A stretch of 64,000 nucleotides of DNA from the NCBI GenBank assembly GCA_014529385.2, contig CM043945.1, positions 95,268,112-95,332,111 on the forward strand, written 5' to 3'. The notes below the pieces were generated by a model. The model was not told where the DNA came from. It did not search any database and saw only the letters and a list, made by a program, of their open reading frames with translations. Origin of the DNA: Adiantum capillus-veneris (lineage: Eukaryota > Streptophyta > Polypodiopsida > Polypodiales > Pteridaceae). The position numbers were made by a program, and so were the translations under genes. Positions 23,938 to 33,469 of the stretch are shown here, in pieces. Within the stretch, counting starts at the first letter, position 1. Each line of letters opens with the position of its first letter.

Positions 23938-26900
23938 TCAGTCCACAAAGGGGAGTAAGCCCAAAGCTTTGCGGAAAGCTTCAAGCTTCTCACGAGACAA
24001 TGCCTTTGTGAAAAGATCTGCAAGGTTGTCCTGTGTTGGCACATAAGCCAAGCTGATCTCTCCTGCTGAGAGCCTCTCCCTGACATAGTGGTAATGCACC
24101 TCAATGTGCTTTGTGCGAGCATGAAAAACTGGGTTCCTCGCAACTGCCAATGCGCTCTGACTGTCAGTGTAGATAGTGTTGGCAGTGTCCTGTCCAACAC
24201 CCAAGTCAGCCATAAGGCGTCTGAGCCATACACACTCAACCGTAGCTGTGAAGACTGCCCTGTACTCAGCCTCACAACTCGAAGTGGCCACAGTAGGTTG
24301 CTTCTTGCTCAACCATGATATACATGAACTGCCAAGCATGAAACAAAAACCACTTGTGGACACTCGCGTGTCAAAACAACCAGCCCAATCTGAGTCCGAA
24401 AAAGCATGTAAGTCTGGCGGCAATGATCCCCCCTTGGGATAAAACAAGCCAAGATGTAAAGTGCCACTAAGGTAGCGGAAAATCCTCTTGACAGCCTGCC
24501 AATGCTTAGACCCTGGGCTATGCATAAATCTGCTGACCTGCGAGACTGCAAACTGAATATCTGGCCTCGTGTTGCATACATAAATGAGGCAGCCAACAGC
24601 AGTTTGGTAAAGAGTGACATCAGCAGGATCGCCAGCATCATGTAGACTCAACTTCAAACCTGTTTCCATGGGAGTGGCAATAGGTTTGCAATCCTCAAGT
24701 CCAAACTTACATAGCAATGTCTCTATGTAACTTTTCTGACACAAGGCAATACCACCATCACACTGCTTAAACTGTATACCCAAGTAATGATGCAACAGCC
24801 CCAAATCTTTCATCTTGAAAGTAGCATTCAAATCAGCCTTAAATTCAGCAATATGTCTCTCATTTGGTCCAGTGATCAGCAAATCATCAACATAAAGAAC
24901 CACAATGAGAAATACATCATCCTCACGCTTTACATACAATGTGCTTTCTGTTGGACTGTTACGAAAGCCTCGTTTAACCAAATGAGTGTCAGCTTTCTCA
25001 TACCAAGCACGAGGAGATTGCTTCAACCCATACAAAGCCTTCTTACATTTGCACACTTTGTCCTCTTGTCCTTTTATGACAAAACCGCGAGGCTGCGTTA
25101 CATAAACTTCCTCAAATATGTCACCATTCAAGAAAGCAGTAACAATGTCTGATTGATGTACATCCCAACCAAAATGAGCTGCCAATGCACATAGAAAACG
25201 CACAGTAGTCATACGACAAGTGGGAGCAAAAGTCTCTTCATAATCTATGCCTTTTTGTTGTGCATAACCCTTTGCAACAAGTCGAGCCTTATGGCGATCG
25301 ATCTCACCATCCGGCTTGCGTTTCAACTTGTAAACCCACTTCGTACCAATGGCCTTTTTGCCAGGAGGCAAATCACATAAAGTCCATGTGTCATTCTCTA
25401 TAAGTGCATCATATTCTGATTTCATGGCAGCAATCCAATTTTCTGAATTCTGTGCTTCATCAAAAGACAGAGGCTCCTCAACATCATGTAAACTAGACAC
25501 AGCCAAAGCATAACAATCTGATGCATAAGATGCATGGCGAGAGCCTGAACGAGTACGACTAGATAAAGGTGCATCCAATTTACTGTCACGCAAAGTGTGC
25601 ACCAGCCATTTTGGCATACCTCTAGCCTGCTCATTTTCAGCCCTTTCCTCATCAAGTACATCATGTACATCTGCATCAGTAATAGGCTGTTCTAAAACAT
25701 TTTCAGAAACCCCCATAGGCTGTACATTTGCCTCATTGGAACTTACATTCGTATTTCCACCACTGAAAAGAGGCAACAAAGTGTCATAAATGTCCTGTGA
25801 GCTTACATTACTGTCTCTAGTACATGACAACAAGGGTTGAACAGAATCTTCCACAAACACTACATCCCGTGAAACCAAAATACGTTTTGTTTGCGGATGA
25901 TACAACCTGTAACCTTTGCTTTCAGCACTATAACCAACAAAAATACATTTGACAGCCTTATCATCCAATTTTCTGCGCTGCACTTGTGGCACCAAAGCAT
26001 ATGCCAAACAACCAAAAACACGCATGTGCTCAATAGAAGGTTTTCTATCATGCCATGCTTCATATGGAGTAATAGACTGCAAAGCTTTCGTAGGACACCT
26101 GTTAAGTACATAAGTGGCACACATGATGGCCTCAAGCCAAAAAGAATGCGGCAAAGCTTGACTTTTGACCATACATCGTGCCATTTCCGTTAGTGACCTG
26201 TTTTTCCTCTCAGCAACACCATTTTGCTGAGGTGTATAAGGCACTGTACATTGGTGTTTTATCCCACGACTAGCCAGAAATGCATTAAATTCATGAGACA
26301 TATACTCCCCCCCTCGATCGGAACGGAGGGTGCCCATAGTACATTTTGAGACATTTTCAGCCATAGCCAAAAATTGTTTGAAGCACATAAAAACTTCGGA
26401 CTTCGCTTTAAGCGGAAATACCCACGCATGCCTGGAGTAATCATCAATGAAAGTCACGAAGTACAGGTAATTGCCCAAGGACGGAGTTTGCATGGGCCCA
26501 CAAACGTCACTATGCACAAGCTGCAACCTGCATGTGGCCCTAACTGAACCATCCTTTGGAAACTTAGAACGCTGCATTTTACCCAGAATACAGCCTTCAC
26601 AAACATGTTTGATAGGTGCTTCAAGAGGCGGCAAAGAAGCAACCATATCAGATTTTTGTAAACGCAGCAAACTGGCAAAATTCAGATGACCAAAACGTGC
26701 ATGCCAAAGTTTTGCATCTGAAATAGCCCTTGAATCTGCAACAGCATTTGCAAAATTTTGTCCACACTTGTCATACAAAGTGAGCTTATACAGCCCACGG
26801 CACAAAAGCCCAGATGCAACAATTTCATCACCAAAACTGAGATCATGAACTGTACATCTGTCATCCACAAATTTGACTACAAGTCCAAGTCTAGCAAGTG

Positions 26901-28224
26901 CGGATACAGACAAGAGATTCTTCTTGATCCCAGGTACATAAAGTGCATCAACAAGTGTGAAGGAACTGCCATTAGCAGCAGTGAGCACAATCTTTCCAAC
27001 TCCCTGAACTGGATAAGAGGCGTTGTTGGCACAAGTGACTGAATTCCCATGAGGGACAGACTCGAGAGAGGTAAACAATTCACGATGTGAGGTAATGTGC
27101 TTTGTAGCACCACTGTCGAAATACCACACATGTGAATCTGCAGCAACTGACAAGCATGCATCATGGACAGCAGGATTGTAAGTGCACTCTGCACTAAAAG
27201 CCCATTCTGCATCAACATCAGCATCACAATCTCCTTTCACAGAAGACTCAACAATGGCTGCATTTGTAGTGGAACCAGCATTTGCAGTGGAACCACCCTC
27301 TTTCTTCTTAGCCTCTTTGGCCTTCAACTTAGGACACGACTTGATCAAGTGATCATTGGCTTTACAATAATGGCAACGCATCTTCTTTTTGCCCTTATCA
27401 CCAGAATTGCCAGACGAAGTGCTGCCAGCAGAAGCATTAGGAACAGAATTTTTGCCACTCGCAGCAGAACCATAAGAAGTGGCTGCATTACTGTTACCAC
27501 CCTTTCTTTGAGAAGCAATAAAAGCCTGCTCAACTGCACGCTGCCTAGTCCTGTTTTTTCTAGAAAGTGACTCTTGCAACAGCAATGTGCATAATGCATC
27601 AAACTTGACAACTTCAGGATTTCCTTGGGTCATCAGTCTCCAAGTACTAGCAAAAGTCTGGTAGGAATCTGGTAAGGCATCAAGAACAGTCTGCACAAGG
27701 GAACTGTCAGAAATGACTTCACCTGCAGAAATGAGTTGCTCATTGATATCCTTGACACTAGCAAGGAAAGTGTCCATATCATCTTCCTCATGCATAATCT
27801 TCGACTCTAGCTCTTTACGCAGCAAAGCAATTTTAGCCTCATTGCGGCTTGCATAAAGACCTGCTAGAATATCCCAAGCCTGTTTTGCAGATTTTGCTGA
27901 ACGGATGTGAGGAATAATGGTGCGCTTCACAGACAACGCAATCAATGCATGAGCCTGCGCATCCTTAACATCCCAACGAGCTTGTTCTGCTGTAGGCAAA
28001 ACAACTCTAACAGCTGCAATCCTTGCAGCAAGACCTGCAACATCCTCAACATCGCCTACATCTTCAGAACCAGGACGTACATCAATGCCCTGCACAATGT
28101 TCCAGACACCTTTTGACACAAGAACATGTTGCATCATATAAGCCCACATAGGGTAGTTGTCCCCATCCAACCTGTCCTCAGCAGCAAACATCTTGAACAC
28201 ATCTGTGTTGTTGTTGTCAGCCAT
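23938..28224 (-). CDS. Copia gag-pol polyprotein, 1,428 aa, intact
   Basis: A single open frame on the minus strand. I start it at ATG 28224 (MADNNNTDVFKMF), because the 20 upstream in-frame codons lie in leader sequence and look non-conserved. Numbered from that Met: a gag domain with DGDNYPMWAYMMQHVL (~20-280); a CCHC zinc knuckle CHYCKANDHLIKSC (284-297); aspartic protease active site DSG (370-372); an integrase zinc region around WHARFGH (~507); the DD35E triad Asp573 (HSDVCGP), Asp636 (SDRGGEY) and Glu672 (GVAERKN); RT YVDD (1111-1114); and RNase H with DSDWAG (~1277), SSCEAEYRA (~1318) and TDSQSALAVA (~1354). Order PR-IN-RT-RH defines Ty1/copia. Length is typical. Without a frameshift or stop between gag and pol, the Gag:Pol ratio would need another mechanism (splicing or processing), which I cannot see. 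All catalytic residues I checked are present. Confidence 0.96.
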   Translation of the reverse strand: MADNNNTDVFKMFAAEDRLDGDNYPMWAYMMQHVLVSKGVWNIVQGIDVRPGSEDVGDVEDVAGLAARIAAVRVVLPTAEQARWDVKDAQAHALIALSVKRTIIPHIRSAKSAKQAWDILAGLYASRNEAKIALLRKELESKIMHEEDDMDTFLASVKDINEQLISAGEVISDSSLVQTVLDALPDSYQTFASTWRLMTQGNPEVVKFDALCTLLLQESLSRKNRTRQRAVEQAFIASQRKGGNSNAATSYGSAASGKNSVPNASAGSTSSGNSGDKGKKKMRCHYCKANDHLIKSCPKLKAKEAKKKEGGSTANAGSTTNAAIVESSVKGDCDADVDAEWAFSAECTYNPAVHDACLSVAADSHVWYFDSGATKHITSHRELFTSLESVPHGNSVTCANNASYPVQGVGKIVLTAANGSSFTLVDALYVPGIKKNLLSVSALARLGLVVKFVDDRCTVHDLSFGDEIVASGLLCRGLYKLTLYDKCGQNFANAVADSRAISDAKLWHARFGHLNFASLLRLQKSDMVASLPPLEAPIKHVCEGCILGKMQRSKFPKDGSVRATCRLQLVHSDVCGPMQTPSLGNYLYFVTFIDDYSRHAWVFPLKAKSEVFMCFKQFLAMAENVSKCTMGTLRSDRGGEYMSHEFNAFLASRGIKHQCTVPYTPQQNGVAERKNRSLTEMARCMVKSQALPHSFWLEAIMCATYVLNRCPTKALQSITPYEAWHDRKPSIEHMRVFGCLAYALVPQVQRRKLDDKAVKCIFVGYSAESKGYRLYHPQTKRILVSRDVVFVEDSVQPLLSCTRDSNVSSQDIYDTLLPLFSGGNTNVSSNEANVQPMGVSENVLEQPITDADVHDVLDEERAENEQARGMPKWLVHTLRDSKLDAPLSSRTRSGSRHASYASDCYALAVSSLHDVEEPLSFDEAQNSENWIAAMKSEYDALIENDTWTLCDLPPGKKAIGTKWVYKLKRKPDGEIDRHKARLVAKGYAQQKGIDYEETFAPTCRMTTVRFLCALAAHFGWDVHQSDIVTAFLNGDIFEEVYVTQPRGFVIKGQEDKVCKCKKALYGLKQSPRAWYEKADTHLVKRGFRNSPTESTLYVKREDDVFLIVVLYVDDLLITGPNERHIAEFKADLNATFKMKDLGLLHHYLGIQFKQCDGGIALCQKSYIETLLCKFGLEDCKPIATPMETGLKLSLHDAGDPADVTLYQTAVGCLIYVCNTRPDIQFAVSQVSRFMHSPGSKHWQAVKRIFRYLSGTLHLGLFYPKGGSLPPDLHAFSDSDWAGCFDTRVSTSGFCFMLGSSCISWLSKKQPTVATSSCEAEYRAVFTATVECVWLRRLMADLGVGQDTANTIYTDSQSALAVARNPVFHARTKHIEVHYHYVRERLSAGEISLAYVPTQDNLADLFTKALSREKLEAFRKALGLLPFVD

Positions 28225-28532
28225 GGTAAATGCTGCACCTGATGTGAAAACTGCCCGAAAATAGGAGAAATGGAGCGGGAACAACTTGTGCTATATAGCA
28301 CAAACCGTAGAAGACTATAAGGCACCTGTTATGCAGAAAACGGCACTGACAGAAAATCTGCACAAAATGACGAAATAGCCTGTGCAGTACTGCCCGTAGT
28401 GGAAACGGAGGCCGAAATGAGCCCAAATCAAAATTCTGAGCTGCGAACGCTTGCCAAAGCTCACTGAAATCGGAGAAAGTGAGCAGGCGTGTGCTGGAGC
28501 AGCTGGCGACTAAGCCCGGGAGGACGTGACCT

Positions 28533-28544
28533 GCTCTGATACCA
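28533..28544 (-). other. Primer binding site, tRNA-iMet type
   Basis: The minus strand reads TGGTATCAGAGC two bases inside the 5' LTR (LTR end, AT, then the site). This is the classic complement of the 3' end of plant initiator methionine tRNA. Confidence 0.95.
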
Positions 28545-28546
28545 AT

Positions 28547-28773
28547 TGTTGGAATTAGGGTTGCAGAGAAACACACACAGCTTGGAGAAGACGAAGGAAG
28601 CTCAAGGCACACAATAGAGAGTGTATTCCTTAGTGTGCAATGGAAAGATAGATAGCCCTAGAGTGATGGGCGTATATACAATGCACGGGGGAAAAAACCT
28701 CCTAAAGAGGGAAAAAATGCCCCGGCGGTCCTAGTGTGTTCACACACATCACTACCACATGTATATGGTAACA
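28547..28773 (-). repeat. 5' LTR (227 bp) of the intact copia element
   Basis: In the direction of transcription it starts TGTTACCATATACATG and ends CCTAATTCCAACA. It contains a TATA-like GTATATAC and carries the promoter for the element. Confidence 0.97.
28672..28679 (-). promoter_or_regulatory. TATA-like box in the copia 5' LTR
   Basis: GTATATAC occurs in a sequence context (CATTGTATATACGCCC, minus strand) about 95-100 bp into the 227-bp LTR. It is the best TATA candidate; the transcription start was not determined. Confidence 0.5.
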
Positions 28774-28944
28774 AATACCTATCCTTAAGTTTCGTTGCAT
28801 TCCGAATTCGTTTGGATGTCGAAAAGACCTGATAACCTAGAGCGATGAGATCGGGCATAGACTGATTTTTTGACTAGGAAGTGGTTGATTTTGTTTTGTC
28901 GTAGTATGAATAGCCCTATGAGTTCACTTTGGTGAGATTGACAC

Positions 28945-29561
28945 CCATACTATAGACCAGTAAGTTTTGTTACCACTTGTTAGACTGCTTGGTTGTACCA
29001 TAGGAGTAGCACACTATAGACCATTAAGTTTAGAGTTTGCTAATGAACCACTAATTCCAAACATGCATCTTGAATAATTTAGATGTACAATTAAATTCCA
29101 TTAAGTTGAAGAATCACCATTACCATCCATAGACAACGTATCACTATTACTTTGAGCTTCCATCATGCAAGATGTTGGGATGAGCCCTCAGATGTCTCTC
29201 TTTGACATGGATACACTTCGTACTTCCACAATGTATGGTCATTGTACACAATTTAAGTGGTTAAGGGGTGATGTATATAGTCATAAAGCATATACCCACA
29301 AAAATAGAAGCCTATTCCACTTCGCAAAGGAGAATGCCCTAATTTTGGAAGGTGCCCTTGTGAGCAACAATGCATGAATATACTCAACCACATACATAAC
29401 ACATGGTTTGTGATCATAACTTTGCCTTTTATGTAAGAGGCCAAAATTTACTCTCAATACAACAAACATTTGATTCCTCCACTTAAAGTTCAAGATGAAG
29501 GCTTCTCTCAATTATCCTTTATATAATACTAGCAAATATTGAATCCATCGAAAATTGACCC
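28945..29561. mobile_element. 617-bp insertion in the gypsy 5' LTR
   Basis: The gypsy 3' LTR runs GAGATTGACACTCTCATTAAG. In the 5' LTR, ATTGACAC (28937-28944) is followed by 617 bp before the homology resumes after ATTGACCC (29554-29561). The near-identical 8-bp flanks suggest a target duplication of the hAT size class. Terminal inverted repeats are not obvious. It has an internal imperfect repeat ACTATAGACCAGTAAGTTT / ACTATAGACCATTAAGTTT. No coding motif is recognised. Confidence 0.55.
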
Positions 29562-29672
29562 TGCCTTCATTATGTCTCCGTGCCCCATCCCGAGTCGCCT
29601 CCTTGCATATTGATATTATGTTAGTACCAAAAAGCTATGCTACAGACGTCCATCGCAGTGACCCGCTAACAT

Positions 29673-29690
29673 TGGTGCCACTGTCGGGGA
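29673..29690 (+). other. Gypsy primer binding site
   Basis: TGGTGCCACTGTCGGGGA directly follows the LTR terminal CTAACA. It closely resembles the TGGCGCC...GGGGA type used by Tat/Athila-like plant Ty3/gypsy elements. Confidence 0.8.
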
Positions 29691-30239
29691 AGTCGATTAG
29701 TTGTACGAAAAATCCCTTCCAAAGCTTTTGACACCCATTCCGTTTACACATAGACAGTAAAGCATCTAGACGTAGGTTTATTGCTTAGTAGAGACTGGAG
29801 TCCGAGACTAGCCAGTGCTACTCCTTATGAGCAAAGAAAGCTATGAGTGAAGTACAAAATAGTATTTCGTTCTTTGATTTTCCCATGCTTGGAAAGGACT
29901 GTTTCACCACACAATTCATTGTCGTTTCTGTACTATTAAATCCATTTATGTTTGTGCATCTATTTTAGTTTATAGGAGTAGGTTAAGTAATAATTTCCAC
30001 CATCAACTTGGGCCAAAAGGATAAGGGAAAAAACTGTCCAAAACCTTATTTTGGTGTCGAAGACCATAACTCTGCAAAGCTGTAAAATTGATGGTCAGAG
30101 CTTCAAAGCTGAACCAAATCCAACAAAACTTGCAAAAATGGGATATACAAGCTTGCTAGAGACAGACTATGCAGAATTTTTCCAATTTGTCTGTCCAACA
30201 TGGATCGCGATCCATGTACCTTTTTCTACGAGATTGAAC
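29691..30239 (+). other. Gypsy leader or remnant where gag would be expected
   Basis: Only about 550 bp separate the primer site from RT. An open frame from 30051 has no gag or zinc-knuckle motif. The region contains one copy of the 20-bp palindrome (30198-30217). Gag has been lost or lies elsewhere. Confidence 0.45.
30198..30217. repeat. 20-bp perfect palindrome, copy in the gypsy leader
   Basis: ACATGGATCGCGATCCATGT is a perfect dyad followed by ACCTTTTT. The same motif recurs at 36.3-38.9 kb in this element. Being palindromic, it encodes WIAIHV on either strand. Confidence 0.95.
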
Positions 30240-31560
30240 ACACATATTGGGTATCCCTGATTGTGGTAGTACCCAAAAAGAATGGCAAATTGTGTGTGTG
30301 TAAACCTCAAACGGGTAAATGCTGCCACCACCAGGGACAACTATCCACTACCAATAACGGATTATGTTATTGAGAGAGTAGCGAGAAAAGAGGCCTATAA
30401 CCAGTTAACCATCAAAGTAGAAGATCAGCATAAGACAGATTTTGCAACAAAGTGCGTTATATTTGCATACAGAGTAATGCCTTTTGTCCTTACCAATACA
30501 CTTGTCACTTTTTAGAGACTAATGAGTCATGCATTCAAGGAATATCTCAGACAATTTTTAGAGATATACATGGATGATCTTTGTGCTCATTATCACCTGA
30601 GAAGTGATCACATAATGCATCTAGGGAAAGTCTTTGAAAAGTGCAGAACTTATCGTATTTGCTTAAACCCTGAAAAATGTGTCTTCATGGTAAGACAAGG
30701 TAAAATTTTGGGCCACATTGTGTCCAAAAACGGGATTTCCACTGATTAAGAAAAGATACAAATAAATGTCGCACTATCAAGACCAAAAAAAATGAAAGAA
30801 GTGTAGGAATTTATAGGACATTGTGGGTACTACAGGTGCTTCATATACATGTATGCTGCCGTTGTATGCCCTCATTGCTAAGTTTGAATGGATAGAAGAC
30901 TGAGAGCAAAGCTTTTCACAAATTGAAGTAGCAACTAATTTATGCTCCAATTTTGCAAGCCCCTGACTGGAGCAAGATCTTTCGTGTTCATGTTGATGCA
31001 TCAGCCTATTCCATAGGATGCATATTAGCCTAGCCAGGAGAGAAGAAAATGGATTTCTCCATTTGTTGCTCTAGTACACAACTAAACAACATTTGTTGCT
31101 CTAGTACACAACTAAACAACATGGAGAAAAATTATACCACTACGAAAAGAGAAGGTCTAGGAAAGATATATGCTGTCAAAAACTTTAGACACTACCTTCT
31201 TGCAAACAAGTTTGTTTTCTTCGTAGATCACCAAGCACTGTTATATCTGGAAAACAAACCTTGCAACACTAGAAGGATTGTTCGTTGGTTTATACTATTG
31301 CTTGAGTTTGATTTCACAATAGTCGTAAAAAGGGGACTACACACGCACGAGTAGATCATCTTTCGAGATTGTTCCATGGGGAAGCACTTGAAGGTATTGA
31401 TGATGATCTTCCAGATTCATATCTGTTTAACATTGAAATGGTTCCTAGGTGGAGTGAAGAGGTCATTTCTTTACTCACAATCAAATTATTACAGGTGGAA
31501 AGACAACCATCAATAATACATCGAACGAGAAATCTTCAGCTTTTAGCAAGATGATTGTAC
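30240..31560 (+). pseudogene. Gypsy reverse transcriptase and RNase H, degenerate
   Basis: RT is readable from VVVPKKNGKLCVCVNLKRV (~30260) through RDNYPLPITDYV and YMDD (30567-30578, in LEIYMDDLCAHY). It continues to GKILGHIVSKNGIS (~30710-30745), with stops at 30513 and 30747. The connection region to RNase H (30770-31000) is damaged. RNase H is seen as NYTTTKREGLGKIYAVKNF and VFFVDHQALLYL (31130-31250), then the tether FDFTIVVKRGLHTHE. A short unit (ATTTGTTGCTCTAGTACACA) is tandemly duplicated near 31060-31110. The strand is the same as the LTRs. Confidence 0.85.
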
Positions 31561-32089
31561 AAGCACGATAAGGATGGGATTTTGGGACTGTGTACAGCCA
31601 GAAGAATACAAATACTACCTCAAACAGGCTTATATACAACATACGGGGTTTCACAATGGGGAAACGCAAACATACCAAAGGCTAAAGAGACTATGAGTCT
31701 ACTGGCAAAACATGGAACACAACGTCCATACTTATGTAAAATTGTGTGATATCTGTACAAAACAACCTCCATAGGAACATGCCACCCTGTTTCGAGTAGC
31801 ACAAGCACCCAAATGGAGTACTCACATAACTGAGTACTTAAGAAACAAGACCTTCCGAGAGGGATGGGGCAAGGCAAGAATGAGAATTGTAGAAGAATAA
31901 GCAAAACTTTATCTGCTATCGCAAACCAACTGTATAGGCGGGGAGAGGACGAACAACTACAATTGTGTGCTATGAAAAGCGAATATTACATTAACCTAGA
32001 ACAAGCACACTCAAGCCAGCCAGGGGGACATTTCTCTATTGATAAAACGACAAAGCTAGTACTTCACTCAGACATATATGGTGGCCAAC

Positions 32090-32605
32090 CCTCGTTACTA
32101 ATTGACACCTCCATTTGGAGGTGGGATCAATGGCTCACGATCATCGGTTGATCGTGACCGTTGGATTGCCTATGGAATGCAAAAGATTCCCACTTTCTTG
32201 GATCCGAGACTTGAACCCGCTACCCTCTTCCCCACGAGATTGACTCTAACCACTAGGCTAACGCGTGTTCGTTGGAAGGTGTGTGGGATAAGTTTATAGA
32301 TTACGGCATCACGGACAAGTTTACACCTAGTTCACACCTAGTTCACATCGAGTTCGCACTGAGTTCACATCAAATTTGGTGTGGTGTGCAGGCCCTCCCC
32401 AGTTCACACCTAGTTCACACCGTGTTCACGTCGAGTTCACACCAAGTTTACATCAAATTTGGTGTGGTGCACATATCTCTGAGTTCACGCTTAGTTCACA
32501 CCTAGTTTAAATGTCGATCGGACGGCCCGGATTGCACCCGCCTCGCGACACCTACTATCGGCCATTGATCCCACCTCCGTGGGGAGGTGCCATTTAGTGA
32601 CGAGG
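32090..32605. mobile_element. 516-bp terminal-inverted-repeat element inside integrase
   Basis: The ends form an imperfect inverted repeat of about 45 bp: CCTCGTTACTAATTGACACC at the left end against the reverse complement CCTCGTCACTAAATGGCACC at the right end. Both continue GGAGGTGGGATCAATGGC. The flanks GTGGCCAAC (32081-32089) and GTGTCCAAC (32606-32614) look like a 9-bp target duplication with one mismatch, the length typical of Mutator-like elements. Inside are tRNA-like promoter boxes on the minus strand and about a dozen copies of AGTTCACACC variants (32330-32510). No protein is encoded. It may be a MITE that captured a SINE, or a composite. Confidence 0.75.
32200..32262 (-). ncRNA. tRNA-like (SINE-type) pol III promoter segment
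   Basis: The minus strand reads TAGCCTAGTGGTTAGAG (A-box-like, 32244-32260), about 30 nt, then GGTTCAAGTCTCGGATCC (B-box-like, core GGTTCAAGTCT at 32207-32217). The spacing and sequences match a tRNA-derived SINE head. The cloverleaf is not good enough to call a functional tRNA. Confidence 0.6.
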
Positions 32606-32843
32606 GTGTCCAACCCTGTTTAGGGATACAGAGACCTATGTCAAACAATGTGATGAATGTGAACGCACAAAACCACCCCTACGGAGAGATGAAATGCCAT
32701 TACGGCCAATGATGGACGTACGCGCTTTTGCCAAATGGGACATCGACTTTACTGGCCCCCTCATAGCTCCTGCATATAGGTCGCACGCACAATACATTAT
32801 AGTAGCAATAGATTACATGACTAAATGGACAAAAGCAAAGGCA

Positions 32844-33469
32844 AAGATACACACAATCGTAGCCTCCCTCATGGAGACAGTCAAGGCGGTCCAAAAGGAT
32901 GTCCACAAGGCGACACATAAAAAGATTGACACCAAGATATACACAACCTTACAAAAATATCGGATATAAGAATCTCTAAGTCTCAAAGTCAAAATTGGGG
33001 GGGATCCACACACTGTGGTGCATCAACGAGGACCCACTCAAAGACACAATCACCAAGCTCAACGTCATTCTTCAACCCATCCACATCAAGCACAAAACCA
33101 TCTCCTGGATAAACAACACACATAGACGTGCTCCACCCAAGCATTGTATGCTCACATTCAAGAACAAAGACAAGAGGATGAAGCTATTATGCCAATCTTG
33201 CCTCGTCAAGGGAAGAAAGCTTTGGATCCTCAAAGAATTGACCATGAATCAACTCAAGGTTAAAGCAAGCAACCTCAAGAAGATGCTTGTAAGAAAGCAA
33301 ATGGGTGGTCTATCAAGGCGATAAAACCATCATTCACGAATTCCAATCTCCCAAACCAGCTCCCCCCCACCTAATCCCCCCTAGGATCTATCCTTGTCTT
33401 TTCCTCTTTTATTCCTTGATGAACCCTCAATCCTTTATTCATATGTATCCCACACTCTCAACTTGAAGG
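32844..33469 (+). mobile_element. Foreign ~625-bp segment in the integrase core
   Basis: It separates the WTKAKA and QKNDARTM parts of integrase that are contiguous in gypsy elements. Its plus-strand frame 32995-33324 ends with KGRKLWILKELTMNQLKVKA, which vaguely resembles the C-terminal part of LINE ORF1-type proteins. No poly(A) tail or clear target duplication was found, so both the class and the exact ends are uncertain. Confidence 0.35.

Larger units (their letters stand above)
23631..28778 (-). mobile_element. Intact Ty1/copia element copy 2 with TSD AATAC
   Basis: The element proper is 23636-28773, flanked by the perfect 5-bp duplication AATAC (23631-23635 and 28774-28778). Its two 227-bp LTRs appear identical base for base, the primer site and polypurine tract are present, and gag-pol is a single uninterrupted frame. 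It is therefore young and structurally able to be active. It sits inside the 5' LTR of the gypsy element. The matching 3' LTR (GATGTAATACCTCTCC at about 43268) shows the unoccupied site with one AATAC. It is the same family as copy 1 at 6.4-10.3 kb, which is older and deleted. Confidence 0.97.
23502..29671 (+). repeat. Gypsy 5' LTR, truncated and twice interrupted
   Basis: The LTR pieces are 23502-23635, 28779-28944 and 29562-29671. They align with 43141-43550 of the 3' LTR and end CCCGCTAACA immediately before the primer site. The first ~477 bp of the LTR (equivalent to 42664-43140) are absent at 23502. The gaps are the intact copia element and a 617-bp insertion. The LTRs differ at many positions by eye, so the gypsy insertion is old. 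Confidence 0.85.

Noticed and set aside
32200-32262. Functional tRNA gene on the minus strand
   Set aside because: A- and B-box-like sequences are present, but the acceptor stem and anticodon arm do not pair acceptably. I kept it only as a SINE-type promoter segment.
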